Shown here piece by piece: positions 26,073 to 33,945 of a stretch of DNA of 44,902 nucleotides. The notes beneath the pieces were generated by a model that ran no database searches, was not told where the DNA came from, and saw nothing but the letters and a program-made list of their open reading frames with translations. The position numbers were made by a program, and so were the translations under genes. The stretch lies in the NCBI GenBank assembly GCA_002471575.1, contig DKQG01000057.1:12539-57440 (forward strand), read 5' to 3'. The first letter of the stretch is position 1. The number at the start of each line of letters is the position of its first letter. This DNA comes from Alphaproteobacteria bacterium UBA7314. GTDB lineage: Bacteria > Pseudomonadota > Alphaproteobacteria > MPNO01 > UBA830.

Positions 26073-27455
26073 GTGGAAAATCACTTCATCAGTTTTAATG
26101 ATTCCGTTCATCAAAACTATCCTACACAATTCCAGATTGCGCACTTCTACTCGGAGCGCTTAGTCGAGAGCATTGTCGAAAACCACAACTTTATTTTTTC
26201 AAAAAATGATAGACCAGATACCGAGTCCTTGGACTGTGTCGTCGACATCGTAAAGAGAATTGTTCCCGTTTTAGAGCGATCGTCTGCGGCATACCACGAC
26301 ATTGAACATACTTTTTATGTCGTAACCTGTGGGCTCGATATAATTAAGGGCCGTTTTATACAGAACGGAGACGTCTCGGAAAAAAATTGGCGCCATTTTG
26401 TCGTCGCGCTTCTCTTGCATGACATCGGTTACATACGCAATATCCTAAAAGATGATGAAGATGATTATCAGCTCACCAGTATAAATGGTGAAAAAATCAA
26501 CCTTACCGAAGAGGATACTGACGCAAAACTTACTAATTTTCACGTATTTAGAGGTACTGTTTTTGCTAGAGATTTCCTTCGACCCTACCGCCTGCTGAAG
26601 GGTGAAGTAATCGCAACACTTATTGCGGGGACTGAATTCCCTTTACCGGAAAAATACGAAAGTAATGATTATGATCGCCTCGTCCAGGCCGCCGATTTAA
26701 TTGGACAGATGGCAGACATATACTACACGTCGAAAACAACCGCTCTCTTTGACGAATTTGAAGAGAATGGATCGCTTGAAAAACTCGACATAAATAGCCC
26801 CCGCGACTTAATTGCAAATTATCCTAAATTTTTTTGGAACCTAGTTTTTCCAAATATTCAGCTAGCACTTAAATATTTAAACTGCCACGAAGATGGCCGG
26901 ATGTGGCTATCTAGCCTTATAGATCAAATATTCTATGAGGAAAATAATGTTTTGTTAAATGAAAAGGCTTCTATACTACTTAGGGAGGTTCTGAGAGTTA
27001 AACATTTCGCCCGCAATCACAGTGACAAGCTACAATTACTCGCAGATATATTGAAGAATTACTATAATGCAGAGATTGCGCATGTGTATTCAAAGGGCAA
27101 TTCGGAAGAAGATAAGCTTACAACTGCAAAAATTTGGAGCTATGAAGACCCAGAGTTCGAGCAATTTCGGGAAGAAACCGAAAAACTCAGCTTTGAGCGA
27201 GGGTATGGCATGCCTGGAAAGGCATGGGAAAGCGGCGAAGTACAATGGATCTCAAACCTAGGAGATATGGATCCTAAAAAGTTTCCAAGAGCTGGTGTCT
27301 GTAAAAGGCTCGGAATAAAATTTGCCTTTGGCATTCCGTATTACGTGGGCAATAACTGCAATGACGTGATCGAGTTGTTTTCAAAAAAAGCAGCGGAACC
27401 AACTGACGCTGACAGAGCGTTTATCAAAATCATAACCTCGACTATCAACAGCTAG
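26073..27455 (+). CDS. HD-domain phosphohydrolase with C-terminal GAF domain
   Basis: A 460-residue cytoplasmic protein. The N-terminal half carries an HD domain with YHDIEHT (His75, Asp76, His79) and LLLHDIGYIR (His116, Asp117), plus a later Asp in AADLIGQMAD (Asp208). The YHxxxHT spacing resembles the mammalian-type cyclic-nucleotide phosphodiesterase signature more than HD-GYP. The C-terminal part (about 310-455) reads as a GAF sensor domain, ending around FAFGIPYYVGNNCNDVIELFSK. It starts with GTG preceded by AAGG, 11 bases after ompW. Substrate could be a cyclic nucleotide, a (p)ppGpp-like compound or another phosphate ester. The GAF domain probably tunes activity by ligand or redox state. 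Base composition is notably AT-rich. Confidence 0.8.
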   Translation: MENHFISFNDSVHQNYPTQFQIAHFYSERLVESIVENHNFIFSKNDRPDTESLDCVVDIVKRIVPVLERSSAAYHDIEHTFYVVTCGLDIIKGRFIQNGDVSEKNWRHFVVALLLHDIGYIRNILKDDEDDYQLTSINGEKINLTEEDTDAKLTNFHVFRGTVFARDFLRPYRLLKGEVIATLIAGTEFPLPEKYESNDYDRLVQAADLIGQMADIYYTSKTTALFDEFEENGSLEKLDINSPRDLIANYPKFFWNLVFPNIQLALKYLNCHEDGRMWLSSLIDQIFYEENNVLLNEKASILLREVLRVKHFARNHSDKLQLLADILKNYYNAEIAHVYSKGNSEEDKLTTAKIWSYEDPEFEQFREETEKLSFERGYGMPGKAWESGEVQWISNLGDMDPKKFPRAGVCKRLGIKFAFGIPYYVGNNCNDVIELFSKKAAEPTDADRAFIKIITSTINS

Positions 27456-27467
27456 CATCATTAAGGT

Positions 27468-28253
27468 ATGCTCGATTTAAGAAAAAATCTTAGCGGAAAT
27501 GTTCTGGACTCACTCATTTTTGAGTTAGCGAGGGACCTGTATTTCGACGAGGGCGCTTTAAGAAAATCAATTTACGGAATATGGCGGCAACTAGAAGATA
27601 ATATTCTTACACAAAACGCATTGTTTTTTAATTATCGCTATTCCTTGTACACAATTGATATCTTCAAGAAGCTATTAATACAGCACAGTATATTTCAACA
27701 AGCGATACCAATTGAAAACGTCAGAATGTGTTTGGCGATACTTTTCGCCTACCACGCGGCGCGTCGTTTTGAAGGAACTATTCCGGAAAAAAATTTTTCA
27801 GAGACTGGCTCTACTAGGTTTGTCCATGATGCGGAGCTAATACCTAATTTGCAGTTCAGAGCCTCCGTACTTTTGTCATCCATTCAGGATCACGGTTACA
27901 GTATTTCGGGAAAAATGGTCGATGAAATTTGTAATTCGATAGATCCATTTGAAATACAGCATTCAAGTTATGAGGACCTTGCGGTATTAATAAGAACATC
28001 CCTAGTATTGGGTTTATTCGCGTTCCCTGGGCTAGAACACAACCTGCCAAAAATTCGTCAAGACTTCTCCAACGCGTTTTCTAACGAAAAATATGCGTCC
28101 AGCACGGTCAAAGATTTGAAGCAGAGCCTGTTAGAGAATTTCTGGTCCCAGCAATACCCCTCTATACTCGTGGGGATTAATTCGTTGAAGGGCGATCGAA
28201 ACAATTTGATTATCAAGCAAATGACGCACAACCTACAAAAACTGGGCACGTAA
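27468..28253 (+). CDS. Hypothetical protein of the OmpW/HD-GAF operon
   Basis: A 261-residue protein I do not recognise. It is largely alpha-helical in character, with no signal peptide and no convincing transmembrane helix. The most hydrophobic stretch, MCLAILFAYHAARRF near residues 87-101, looks like a buried helix. There is no Walker, HD, Rossmann or helix-turn-helix motif. It begins 12 bases after the HD-GAF stop with TAAGG just before the ATG, so it is very probably in that operon and may be a partner of the HD-GAF protein. It converges with the methyltransferase gene, with 45 bases between the stops and no clear terminator there. Confidence 0.65.
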   Translation: MLDLRKNLSGNVLDSLIFELARDLYFDEGALRKSIYGIWRQLEDNILTQNALFFNYRYSLYTIDIFKKLLIQHSIFQQAIPIENVRMCLAILFAYHAARRFEGTIPEKNFSETGSTRFVHDAELIPNLQFRASVLLSSIQDHGYSISGKMVDEICNSIDPFEIQHSSYEDLAVLIRTSLVLGLFAFPGLEHNLPKIRQDFSNAFSNEKYASSTVKDLKQSLLENFWSQQYPSILVGINSLKGDRNNLIIKQMTHNLQKLGT

Positions 28254-28298
28254 TAACTGCAGCCGATAATATATGATATGAGTAGTCATAAATGGGTG

Positions 28299-29138
28299 CT
28301 ATTTTTTTAGTAACCATAAACTCGTATCTACCGCACCCTCCAATATCGGAAGACTAAAGACCGAGGAAGCATAAAAATCTTCCAGCATCCTCGTCATTAC
28401 ATAGTTTGAGGAAAACAAAAGACGAGCCTGCGCGCTGGCAATTAATGGTGCAATAGCAGATTGTTCATTATACCCCCTCCAATTCCACGCTTCAGGGTAC
28501 CCATCCGGCAACATCACGTCGTGAATGTGAACAATTACTCCAGAGCAAATGATGTGCCAAATATGATTCAAAAAATAATCAACATCGGAGCCTGGCATAA
28601 GAATATGGCTCGAGTCTATAAACAGTACATCACCACGCGTAAGCGCTGAGAATATTGCATCGTCAACTTGTTGGCAGTTTGAGCGGATTTGCACGACATC
28701 CAAACCAGATAAGTTTGCACGTGGTTCAGGGTCGATTGAGATAAGTTCGCAATTAAACCCGCCGTCTTGCACTGCCCTAGCAAAAAATCGGGTCGAATGC
28801 CCGGAACCAATTTCTACTATACGATCCGGTCGATGTTTCCGCACCATTGTATAAGCGGCGGCGGCATCAAGCCGCGGAAACCATCCTTGCTCCCATCGAG
28901 GCTGAGGTGGAGGATCAATCCCAATAGCTGCAAAATCGGCCTTATATGAATCAATCTCATCAAGAAATACCCGAAAGTCGCGCTCCACAGACTTAAAGAC
29001 GGGTTCAAGCGCCGAATACATATGGGGCGAAGTGACGGTGGAGGCATAACGATAAGGAATAAACCATCCCTTAGACGGCCCCGGTATTACTGTACGCAGA
29101 GCCATATAAAAGCGACGAAAGCTTTTAGAAAACGACAT
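28299..29138 (-). CDS. Class I SAM-dependent methyltransferase (Methyltransf_24-like)
   Basis: A 279-residue Rossmann-fold methyltransferase. Motif I is RIVEIGSGHSTRFFARA (106-122), the acidic end of strand 2 is LISIDPEPR (Asp136) and the strand-4 motif is VLFIDSSHIL (171-180). The sequence then has VHIHDVMLPDGYP. This group is often found beside glycan or secondary-metabolite genes, and its substrates are mostly unknown. The N-terminal 90 residues are an extra helical region. It lies downstream of and 17 bases from the MBL-fold gene on the same strand, so the two form a small minus-strand operon. Confidence 0.82.
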   Translation of the reverse strand: MSFSKSFRRFYMALRTVIPGPSKGWFIPYRYASTVTSPHMYSALEPVFKSVERDFRVFLDEIDSYKADFAAIGIDPPPQPRWEQGWFPRLDAAAAYTMVRKHRPDRIVEIGSGHSTRFFARAVQDGGFNCELISIDPEPRANLSGLDVVQIRSNCQQVDDAIFSALTRGDVLFIDSSHILMPGSDVDYFLNHIWHIICSGVIVHIHDVMLPDGYPEAWNWRGYNEQSAIAPLIASAQARLLFSSNYVMTRMLEDFYASSVFSLPILEGAVDTSLWLLKK

Positions 29139-29155
29139 GAAATATCTTTATTCTG

Positions 29156-29989
29156 CTAAGGCGTAAGAACCATGTCTTCACGGGCCACTACCGAACCAGG
29201 TAAGAGTGATCCAACTGAGCTGTCTATTACCGCTAACTCACTATCTGACCGTCCTGGTAGGTGGTGGAACACCACTAAGCGTCGTGCGCTTGCCGCGGCA
29301 CAAAGACGGACACCCTCTTGCCATGTAGAATGACCCCAGCCAACATAGTTAGGGTACTCATCGTCCGTGAAACTGGCGTCATATATTACAATATCAGCGC
29401 GTTCAATTAATTTTAAAATGTTTGGGTCGCGGCGACCTTTAAAGTGTTCCGTGTCAGTTACATAGCAAATAGATTTTCCAGAAAACTCCACGCGGTAGCC
29501 TACGGCGCCCTGCGGATGATTAAGATTGACAGTTCGAATAATTATTCCTGGTGTTAGAGTAATTACCTGCCCAATCTCAAAATCACTAAAAATAATCTTC
29601 GCGCCAAGGTCCTCTATAGAAAGCGGCCAGACAGGAGGGGCCATAAACTTCTCAAAGACATCCTTAATGGGGGACCACCCCTCTCGCTTACCTGCCCATA
29701 TTTTCAAATGATGTTGATCATCAAATAAAAAATTGAACATCGGAAAACCGTTTATGTGGTCTAAATGGGTGTGGGTTAAGAAAAGATCCACATTCCTCAC
29801 ATTGTCAGCCGAAAGAGTATTGGCGAGACGGCGGATCCCCGTCCCTGCATCAAAAATAAGCACTCTAGAGCCGCATCGTATTTCTACGCAGGGTGTGTTT
29901 CCGCCGTAAATGGCCGTATCAGGACCAGGGCAGGGAATTGATCCCCTTACACCCCAAAACCTGACAAAAAAATCGCTATCGACAAACAT
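29156..29989 (-). CDS. Metallo-beta-lactamase-fold hydrolase
   Basis: A 277-residue MBL-fold phosphodiesterase-like enzyme. It opens FFVRFWGVRGSIPCPGPDT, characteristic of a group related to PhnP, RNase Z and bacterial cyclic-nucleotide phosphodiesterases. Metal ligands are H-x-H-x-D-H at THTHLDH (His73, His75, Asp77, His78), NHP (His158), TDTEH (Asp179) and a late GHST/FHH region (His220, His242). No signal peptide, so cytoplasmic. It heads a minus-strand pair with the methyltransferase and is about 900 bases from the convergent unknown protein gene. A cyclic phosphate diester substrate is likely from the family, but not shown. Confidence 0.85.
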   Translation of the reverse strand: MFVDSDFFVRFWGVRGSIPCPGPDTAIYGGNTPCVEIRCGSRVLIFDAGTGIRRLANTLSADNVRNVDLFLTHTHLDHINGFPMFNFLFDDQHHLKIWAGKREGWSPIKDVFEKFMAPPVWPLSIEDLGAKIIFSDFEIGQVITLTPGIIIRTVNLNHPQGAVGYRVEFSGKSICYVTDTEHFKGRRDPNILKLIERADIVIYDASFTDDEYPNYVGWGHSTWQEGVRLCAAASARRLVVFHHLPGRSDSELAVIDSSVGSLLPGSVVAREDMVLTP

Positions 29990-30343
29990 TAAAGATGCAC
30001 CATTCGATTTTCAGAACAACCAAAGCCATATAGTCCTCGTCGCAGTGCGCTCACGTTTATGAATTAGCAAACCGCTGGGATAAATGCGCCATGTAGATTT
30101 AAAACTTCTCTATAACGTATTAGCCAGAAAAGGTTTTATAAATAAAACTACGGGCTGAGGTTGTTTACCTAAAGCGCTATTGCAGCGGGCAGCGCTCGTG
30201 GTGCACTGGAAGCAAAATTGAACACTGGTCGGGTGTGCGTTATGGATCTGATGGAACCTCACTCCAGAATTCGGCGGCTGATGCCGCCGCCGACGAATTA
30301 ATGACTGAAGCATAAAAAATTCATAAAGTTGGACAAGCACAAA
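29990..30343. other. Intergenic with a GC-rich hairpin
   Basis: This 354-base divergent gap separates the MBL-fold gene from the SDR gene. The only structure I see is a hairpin at 30268-30299: GGCGGC (30273-30278), loop TGAT, GCCGCC (30283-30288), framed by AATTC and GAATT. No T-run follows, so it is not an obvious terminator. A 76-codon minus-strand frame here does not look coding. Confidence 0.5.
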
Positions 30344-31096
30344 ATGGATATGGGATTGAAGGATAAAGTAGCTTGGGTGACTGGGGCTACGGGTGCAATT
30401 GGACGTGAAATAGCGCTAGCCTTTGCGCGAGAAGGGGCAAAAATCGCCATATCTGCCAGATCAGAAAGCGCATTAAGGGAACTGGCCGATGAAATCGAAC
30501 AGGTTGGGAGTGTCGCCCTCGCAATTAGTGTCGACGTTACTAATACCGTAGGCGTTGGGAACGCAGCTGAACAGGTAGTTGCCCAAATGGGTCGGATCGA
30601 CGTTCTCGCGACCACAGTTGCGGTACCGGCGTTCGGTCCGTTCCTGGAGATCGACGGCAATGTATTTCGCCAGGCATTGGAGGTGAAATACCTCGGATAT
30701 ATAAACTGTTTTCAGGCCGTTCTGCCTCATATGTCGGAGCGCGGATCTGGCGCGATTGTGGCGATTACCGGCACCGGTGGCAAGCAGCCGATTAACATCC
30801 ATCTGCCAGGGGGCAGCGTAAACGCAGCGCTTAACCTGATACTGAAAGGGCTCGCCAACGAATATGGGCCCCAAAACATCCGTGTCAACGCGGCGTCGCC
30901 CGGTCCGATCATGTCGGAAAGGCAGCAGCAGATGATAGATGCGGGCATGGGTAATCCGGCAAAAGGCGTGCCGCTGGGCAGGCTAGGCGAGGCCGTAGAG
31001 GTAGCGGATGCGGTGGTGTTTCTCGCCAGCGAACGGGCAGCTTATATCACCGGGCAAGTTCTGTCGCTGGACGGCGGAGGCATTAAGGCTCTCTAG
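30344..31096 (+). CDS. SDR-family protein lacking the catalytic Tyr-Lys pair
   Basis: A 250-residue classical short-chain dehydrogenase/reductase fold. The cofactor loop TGATGAIG (13-20) and the PG region ASPGPIM are present, with the C-terminal YITGQVLSLDGGG. The active site is not canonical. The NNAG motif reads ATTV, the catalytic Ser region reads ITGTGG, and where YxxxK is expected the sequence is GGSVN (156-160), followed by AAL. Both catalytic Tyr and Lys are thus replaced by Gly and Asn. It may bind NAD(P) without ordinary oxidoreductase chemistry, as do several SDR-like proteins with a GGxxNAAL motif. ATG 30344 is assumed; an in-frame TTG at 30329 is also possible. Confidence 0.8.
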   Translation: MDMGLKDKVAWVTGATGAIGREIALAFAREGAKIAISARSESALRELADEIEQVGSVALAISVDVTNTVGVGNAAEQVVAQMGRIDVLATTVAVPAFGPFLEIDGNVFRQALEVKYLGYINCFQAVLPHMSERGSGAIVAITGTGGKQPINIHLPGGSVNAALNLILKGLANEYGPQNIRVNAASPGPIMSERQQQMIDAGMGNPAKGVPLGRLGEAVEVADAVVFLASERAAYITGQVLSLDGGGIKAL

Positions 31097-31153
31097 GGAT
31101 TTAAGCGAGCAGCAAAATAAGTCTAGCGAAAGCAGGACTCGGCCGGTAACGCC

Positions 31154-31840
31154 TTATGGCATCAGCCGGTATCCGCCCGGCTCGGTTATCAGTATCTTAG
31201 CATTCGACGGATCGCGTTCGATTTTCTGTCGAAGACGGTAGACGTGGGTTTCCAGCGTGTGCGTGGTGACACCGGAATCATATCCCCACACCTCGTTAAG
31301 CAGGACATCACGGCCGATAACTGTCTCTCCGGCCTGGAAGAGATACTTCAGGATCGCGGTTTCCTTCTCCGTTAGCCTGATTTTGCGGTCACCGTTTGCG
31401 GTATCGATCACGATCTTTGCAGCTGGGCGAAACGTGTAGGGACCAATGGTGAGGATCGCGCCTTCACTGCGATCGTACTGGCGCAGCTGAGCGTGGATAC
31501 GGGCCAGCAGCAAACCCATTTTGAACGGTTTAGTCACGTAGTCGTTGGCGCCCCAATCCAGACTCAGAACGGTGTCGGCCTCGGTATCTGCACCGGTTAG
31601 CATAATAACCGGCGCATTAATCCCGGCACGGCGCATCAGCTTGCACACATCAAGACCATTCATGTCCGGCAGAGCGGCATCTAGAATAATTATTTCGTGG
31701 ATGGAAGCCTTCGCCAATTTCAGCGCCTCCGCAGCCCTTGCCGCCTCCTCAACGAAAAATTCCTCCTGTAACTGATCCCGAAGTGTTTCTCTGATAGCGT
31801 CGTCATCTTCGACCAGAAGAAGCCTTTTCCCGTTGACCAT
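31154..31840 (-). CDS. OmpR-family response regulator, orphan
   Basis: A 228-residue two-component transcription factor. The receiver domain has acidic EDDD (11-14), phospho-acceptor Asp54 in IILDAALPDMNG, Thr82 and Lys104 (YVTKPF). The C-terminal winged-helix domain (about 130-228) contains RLTEKETAILKYLF and THTLETHVYRLRQKIERD, the recognition helix region, and ends LITEPGGYRLMP. ATG 31840 is chosen because an AGAGGA sequence lies upstream and the receiver starts immediately; the frame extends to 31921. No histidine kinase gene is in the window, so its partner is elsewhere. Two direct TTAACAC repeats about 100 bases upstream may be its own or another regulator's site. Confidence 0.92.
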   Translation of the reverse strand: MVNGKRLLLVEDDDAIRETLRDQLQEEFFVEEAARAAEALKLAKASIHEIIILDAALPDMNGLDVCKLMRRAGINAPVIMLTGADTEADTVLSLDWGANDYVTKPFKMGLLLARIHAQLRQYDRSEGAILTIGPYTFRPAAKIVIDTANGDRKIRLTEKETAILKYLFQAGETVIGRDVLLNEVWGYDSGVTTHTLETHVYRLRQKIERDPSNAKILITEPGGYRLMP

Positions 31841-32448
31841 ATAACGTTGGTGTCCTCTCGGTTTGGGGCCCAACGCAGGGCCGGTGATTAAAAATGTTGG
31901 AGCCTTTTTAGCCCGGATCATGCAGACCCGGAAAAGTCATTAACACTTTATCGTATGTTGCTTAACACGTTAGCCGGAGATTTCTGCGAGTAAAGACACC
32001 GACATTACAGGCTAATCCCAGCCGGCCGAGTGTCTACACTATAGAATTTGTTGAGTATCGAAAAACAGAATCACCGCATATCGACTGCTACCAATCATTT
32101 CGTGCGTAATAACGAAAGACTAGATTAGCTGCGGCCCCAATTTTATTCGCGGGCAATTTATAGTGGCCATGTTAACGCCTCGGCCATCAGCCATCATGGA
32201 ATGCTGAAAGATCAAAGAAAAACTGCCCGGCTCGCAGAAATACGACCTTCATCTTCGGCTGTTTCGCCAGCGGTCACGTTGACCCTCAGCATCGCTTAAA
32301 AGCTCGCCCAAGAGATAAATCATGCCTTTGGCCCCTCAGAGCTAATATGCTGGAAAGACCTCGACCCGGTTCGACCTTCCAAATCGCCCAGAAGGGCGCC
32401 AACACCAAAAGCGCACCGAAGACAGTTTTTTCGGCAGTCTTGGCACCT
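31841..32448. other. Long intergenic region with direct TTAACAC repeats
   Basis: About 600 bases between divergent response-regulator and ykuD-type genes. It is AT-richer than its surroundings. TTAACAC occurs at 31940-31946 and 31962-31968, 22 bases apart (two helical turns), as expected for tandem sites of an OmpR-type dimer. A small hairpin CGCCC-AGAA-GGGCG lies at 32385-32398. No protein-like frame or recognisable RNA gene was found. Confidence 0.4.
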
Positions 32449-32454
32449 TATAAA
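32449..32454 (+). promoter_or_regulatory. TATAAA -10 element, possible leaderless start
   Basis: TATAAA ends 5 bases before the ATG of the L,D-transpeptidase-family gene and no Shine-Dalgarno is visible. Transcription would begin at or within a base or two of the ATG. The -35 region is a T-run without a good match. Confidence 0.35.
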
Positions 32455-32459
32455 CAGAT

Positions 32460-32960
32460 ATGGATCTTATAGTTTCTGAAACTGGGCAGGCGCATTTTGG
32501 TGGCGTTGTTTATCGCTGTGCCGTCGGTCGCAGCGGCATCCGACCGGATAAGACGGAGGGCGACGGGGCCAGCCCTGCGGGATGCTTTGCACTCTCCCGG
32601 GTCATGTATCGGCAAGACCGGCTGAATAAACCGAATACGATTCTGCCACGAGAACCCATCGAACCATCCGACGGCTGGTGCGATGCTCCAGACGATCCAG
32701 CCTATAACAGCGCGATAACTCTGCCTTATCCAGGTCGCTGCGAACGCCTTTTCCGGGACGACGGGCTTTACGATATAATCGTGGTGACCGGCCATAATAC
32801 TAACCCGGTGGTGCCGTACGCCGGCAGTGCGGTTTTCGTCCACGTTGCAGGCGGACCCAAATATCCTCCGACCGAAGGCTGCATCGCCTTTGCAATGGAA
32901 GACCTGCTGAACATCCTCGAACTCTGGCGCCCGGAAACAGATCGCCTAGTCATCGGTTGA
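32460..32960 (+). CDS. L,D-transpeptidase (YkuD) family protein
   Basis: A 166-residue YkuD-domain protein. The catalytic signature is FVHVAGGPKYPPTEGCIAF, with His128 and Cys141 in the H-x(n)-S/T-x-G-C arrangement (Thr138, Gly140). Enzymes of this family cross-link peptidoglycan or attach proteins to it. There is no signal peptide or membrane anchor, as in the short alphaproteobacterial branch of the family, so location and substrate are uncertain. It lies before yggS on the opposite strand, and an exact start at 32460 is supported by the conserved MDLIVS-type opening. Leaderless translation is possible. Confidence 0.87.
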   Translation: MDLIVSETGQAHFGGVVYRCAVGRSGIRPDKTEGDGASPAGCFALSRVMYRQDRLNKPNTILPREPIEPSDGWCDAPDDPAYNSAITLPYPGRCERLFRDDGLYDIIVVTGHNTNPVVPYAGSAVFVHVAGGPKYPPTEGCIAFAMEDLLNILELWRPETDRLVIG

Positions 32961-32987
32961 TCAAGATTTAGGGATGCATTAGCCGCT

Positions 32988-33662
32988 TTACGGGCGGGAC
33001 CCAAAAATCGCTGTCCCGACCCGGACTTCAGTTGCGCCCAAGCGGACTGCAGTAGGGTAGTCGGCGGACATGCCCATGCTCAGCCGGCCGAGCCCGTTTC
33101 TCTCAGCGATTGCACCCAGCAGGGCAAAATGCAGGGCAGGATTTTCGTCAATCGGCGGGATGCACATCAGGCCAATGACAGGCAGATCGTAATCGCCCCG
33201 GCATTTTTTGATGAAGGCATCCACTTCGGCCGGCAGAACGCCAGCTTTTTGGGGTTCTTCTCCCGTGTTGACTTGGACGAATAGATTGGGGCGGCGGTTT
33301 TGTCGATCCATCTCCCGTGCCAAGGCTCCCGCAAGTTTTTCGCGGTCAAGGGTTTGAATGACGTCGAAGAGCCCAACGGCATTCACTGCTTTGTTCGACT
33401 GGAGTCGTCCGATGAGGTGGACAGAGCAATCAGGATATGAAGCTTGAAGCGACGGCCATTTACTCTGGGCCTCCTGGACCCGGTTTTCTCCAAACACACG
33501 GTGGCCCGCCCTCAAAGCTAGCTCTGCGAATTCTGCAGGGTGTGATTTGGAGACTGCGACAAGCGAGACGGTATCCGGGTTTCGACCGACTTCCTCGGCG
33601 GCAGCCTCGATTTCACCGCGAACCGCCAGCAAATTTTCTGAGATATCTGGTTCTAGAGCCAT
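32988..33662 (-). CDS. yggS: YggS family PLP-binding protein (PLP homeostasis)
   Basis: A 224-residue single-domain alanine-racemase-like barrel that binds pyridoxal phosphate without known catalysis and controls vitamin B6 and amino-acid balance. The PLP lysine is Lys39 in LVAVSKSHP. Other family signatures are FGENRVQEAQSKW, HLIGRLQSNKAV, VQVNTGEEPQKAG and LSMGMSADYPTAVRLGATEVRVG (quoted in part). ATG 33662 is chosen because MALEPDISENLLAVRG matches the usual N-terminus; an upstream ATG at 33704 would add 14 atypical residues. The gap 33663-33896 shows no further gene. Confidence 0.94.
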   Translation of the reverse strand: MALEPDISENLLAVRGEIEAAAEEVGRNPDTVSLVAVSKSHPAEFAELALRAGHRVFGENRVQEAQSKWPSLQASYPDCSVHLIGRLQSNKAVNAVGLFDVIQTLDREKLAGALAREMDRQNRRPNLFVQVNTGEEPQKAGVLPAEVDAFIKKCRGDYDLPVIGLMCIPPIDENPALHFALLGAIAERNGLGRLSMGMSADYPTAVRLGATEVRVGTAIFGSRP

Positions 33663-33896
33663 TGATCTGAATATAGATACATTTTCGGCCCCGTGAAGAC
33701 ACACATGGTCGGGTGCCGCCCGAGACGATAGAACTTTACCAATCGGCCTAGTCAGAAATATTCCGCTCTTTTTGGTCGATTGTCTTGTCTATGGGCGGGT
33801 CAATAGGAAAATTATGATAGTTAGCTGAAAGGAAAAAGCGACGGTCTGAAGGCAGCAACAAGTGAGTGATGGAGCATAACGAAAGCGTTCGGACAT

Positions 33897-33924
33897 AAAA
33901 AAGGGGCGGCCTAAGCCGCCCCTT
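33897..33924 (-). terminator. Rho-independent terminator of the porin gene
   Basis: On the minus strand, AAGGGGCGGC, loop TTAG, GCCGCCCCTT is followed by a run of T. The stem is a perfect 10 base pairs, and the terminator begins 22 bases after the porin stop. Confidence 0.93.
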
Positions 33925-33945
33925 AGATCTTAAACGTCCGTTAGA

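Noticed and set aside
30268..30299. GGCGGC-TGAT-GCCGCC hairpin as a terminator
   Set aside because: No T-run on either strand, and no gene ends close to it; listed only as structure within the intergenic entry.
30110..30340. 76-codon minus-strand open frame between the MBL and SDR genes
   Set aside because: Low-complexity Arg/His/Pro-rich translation without a domain; no ribosome-binding site.
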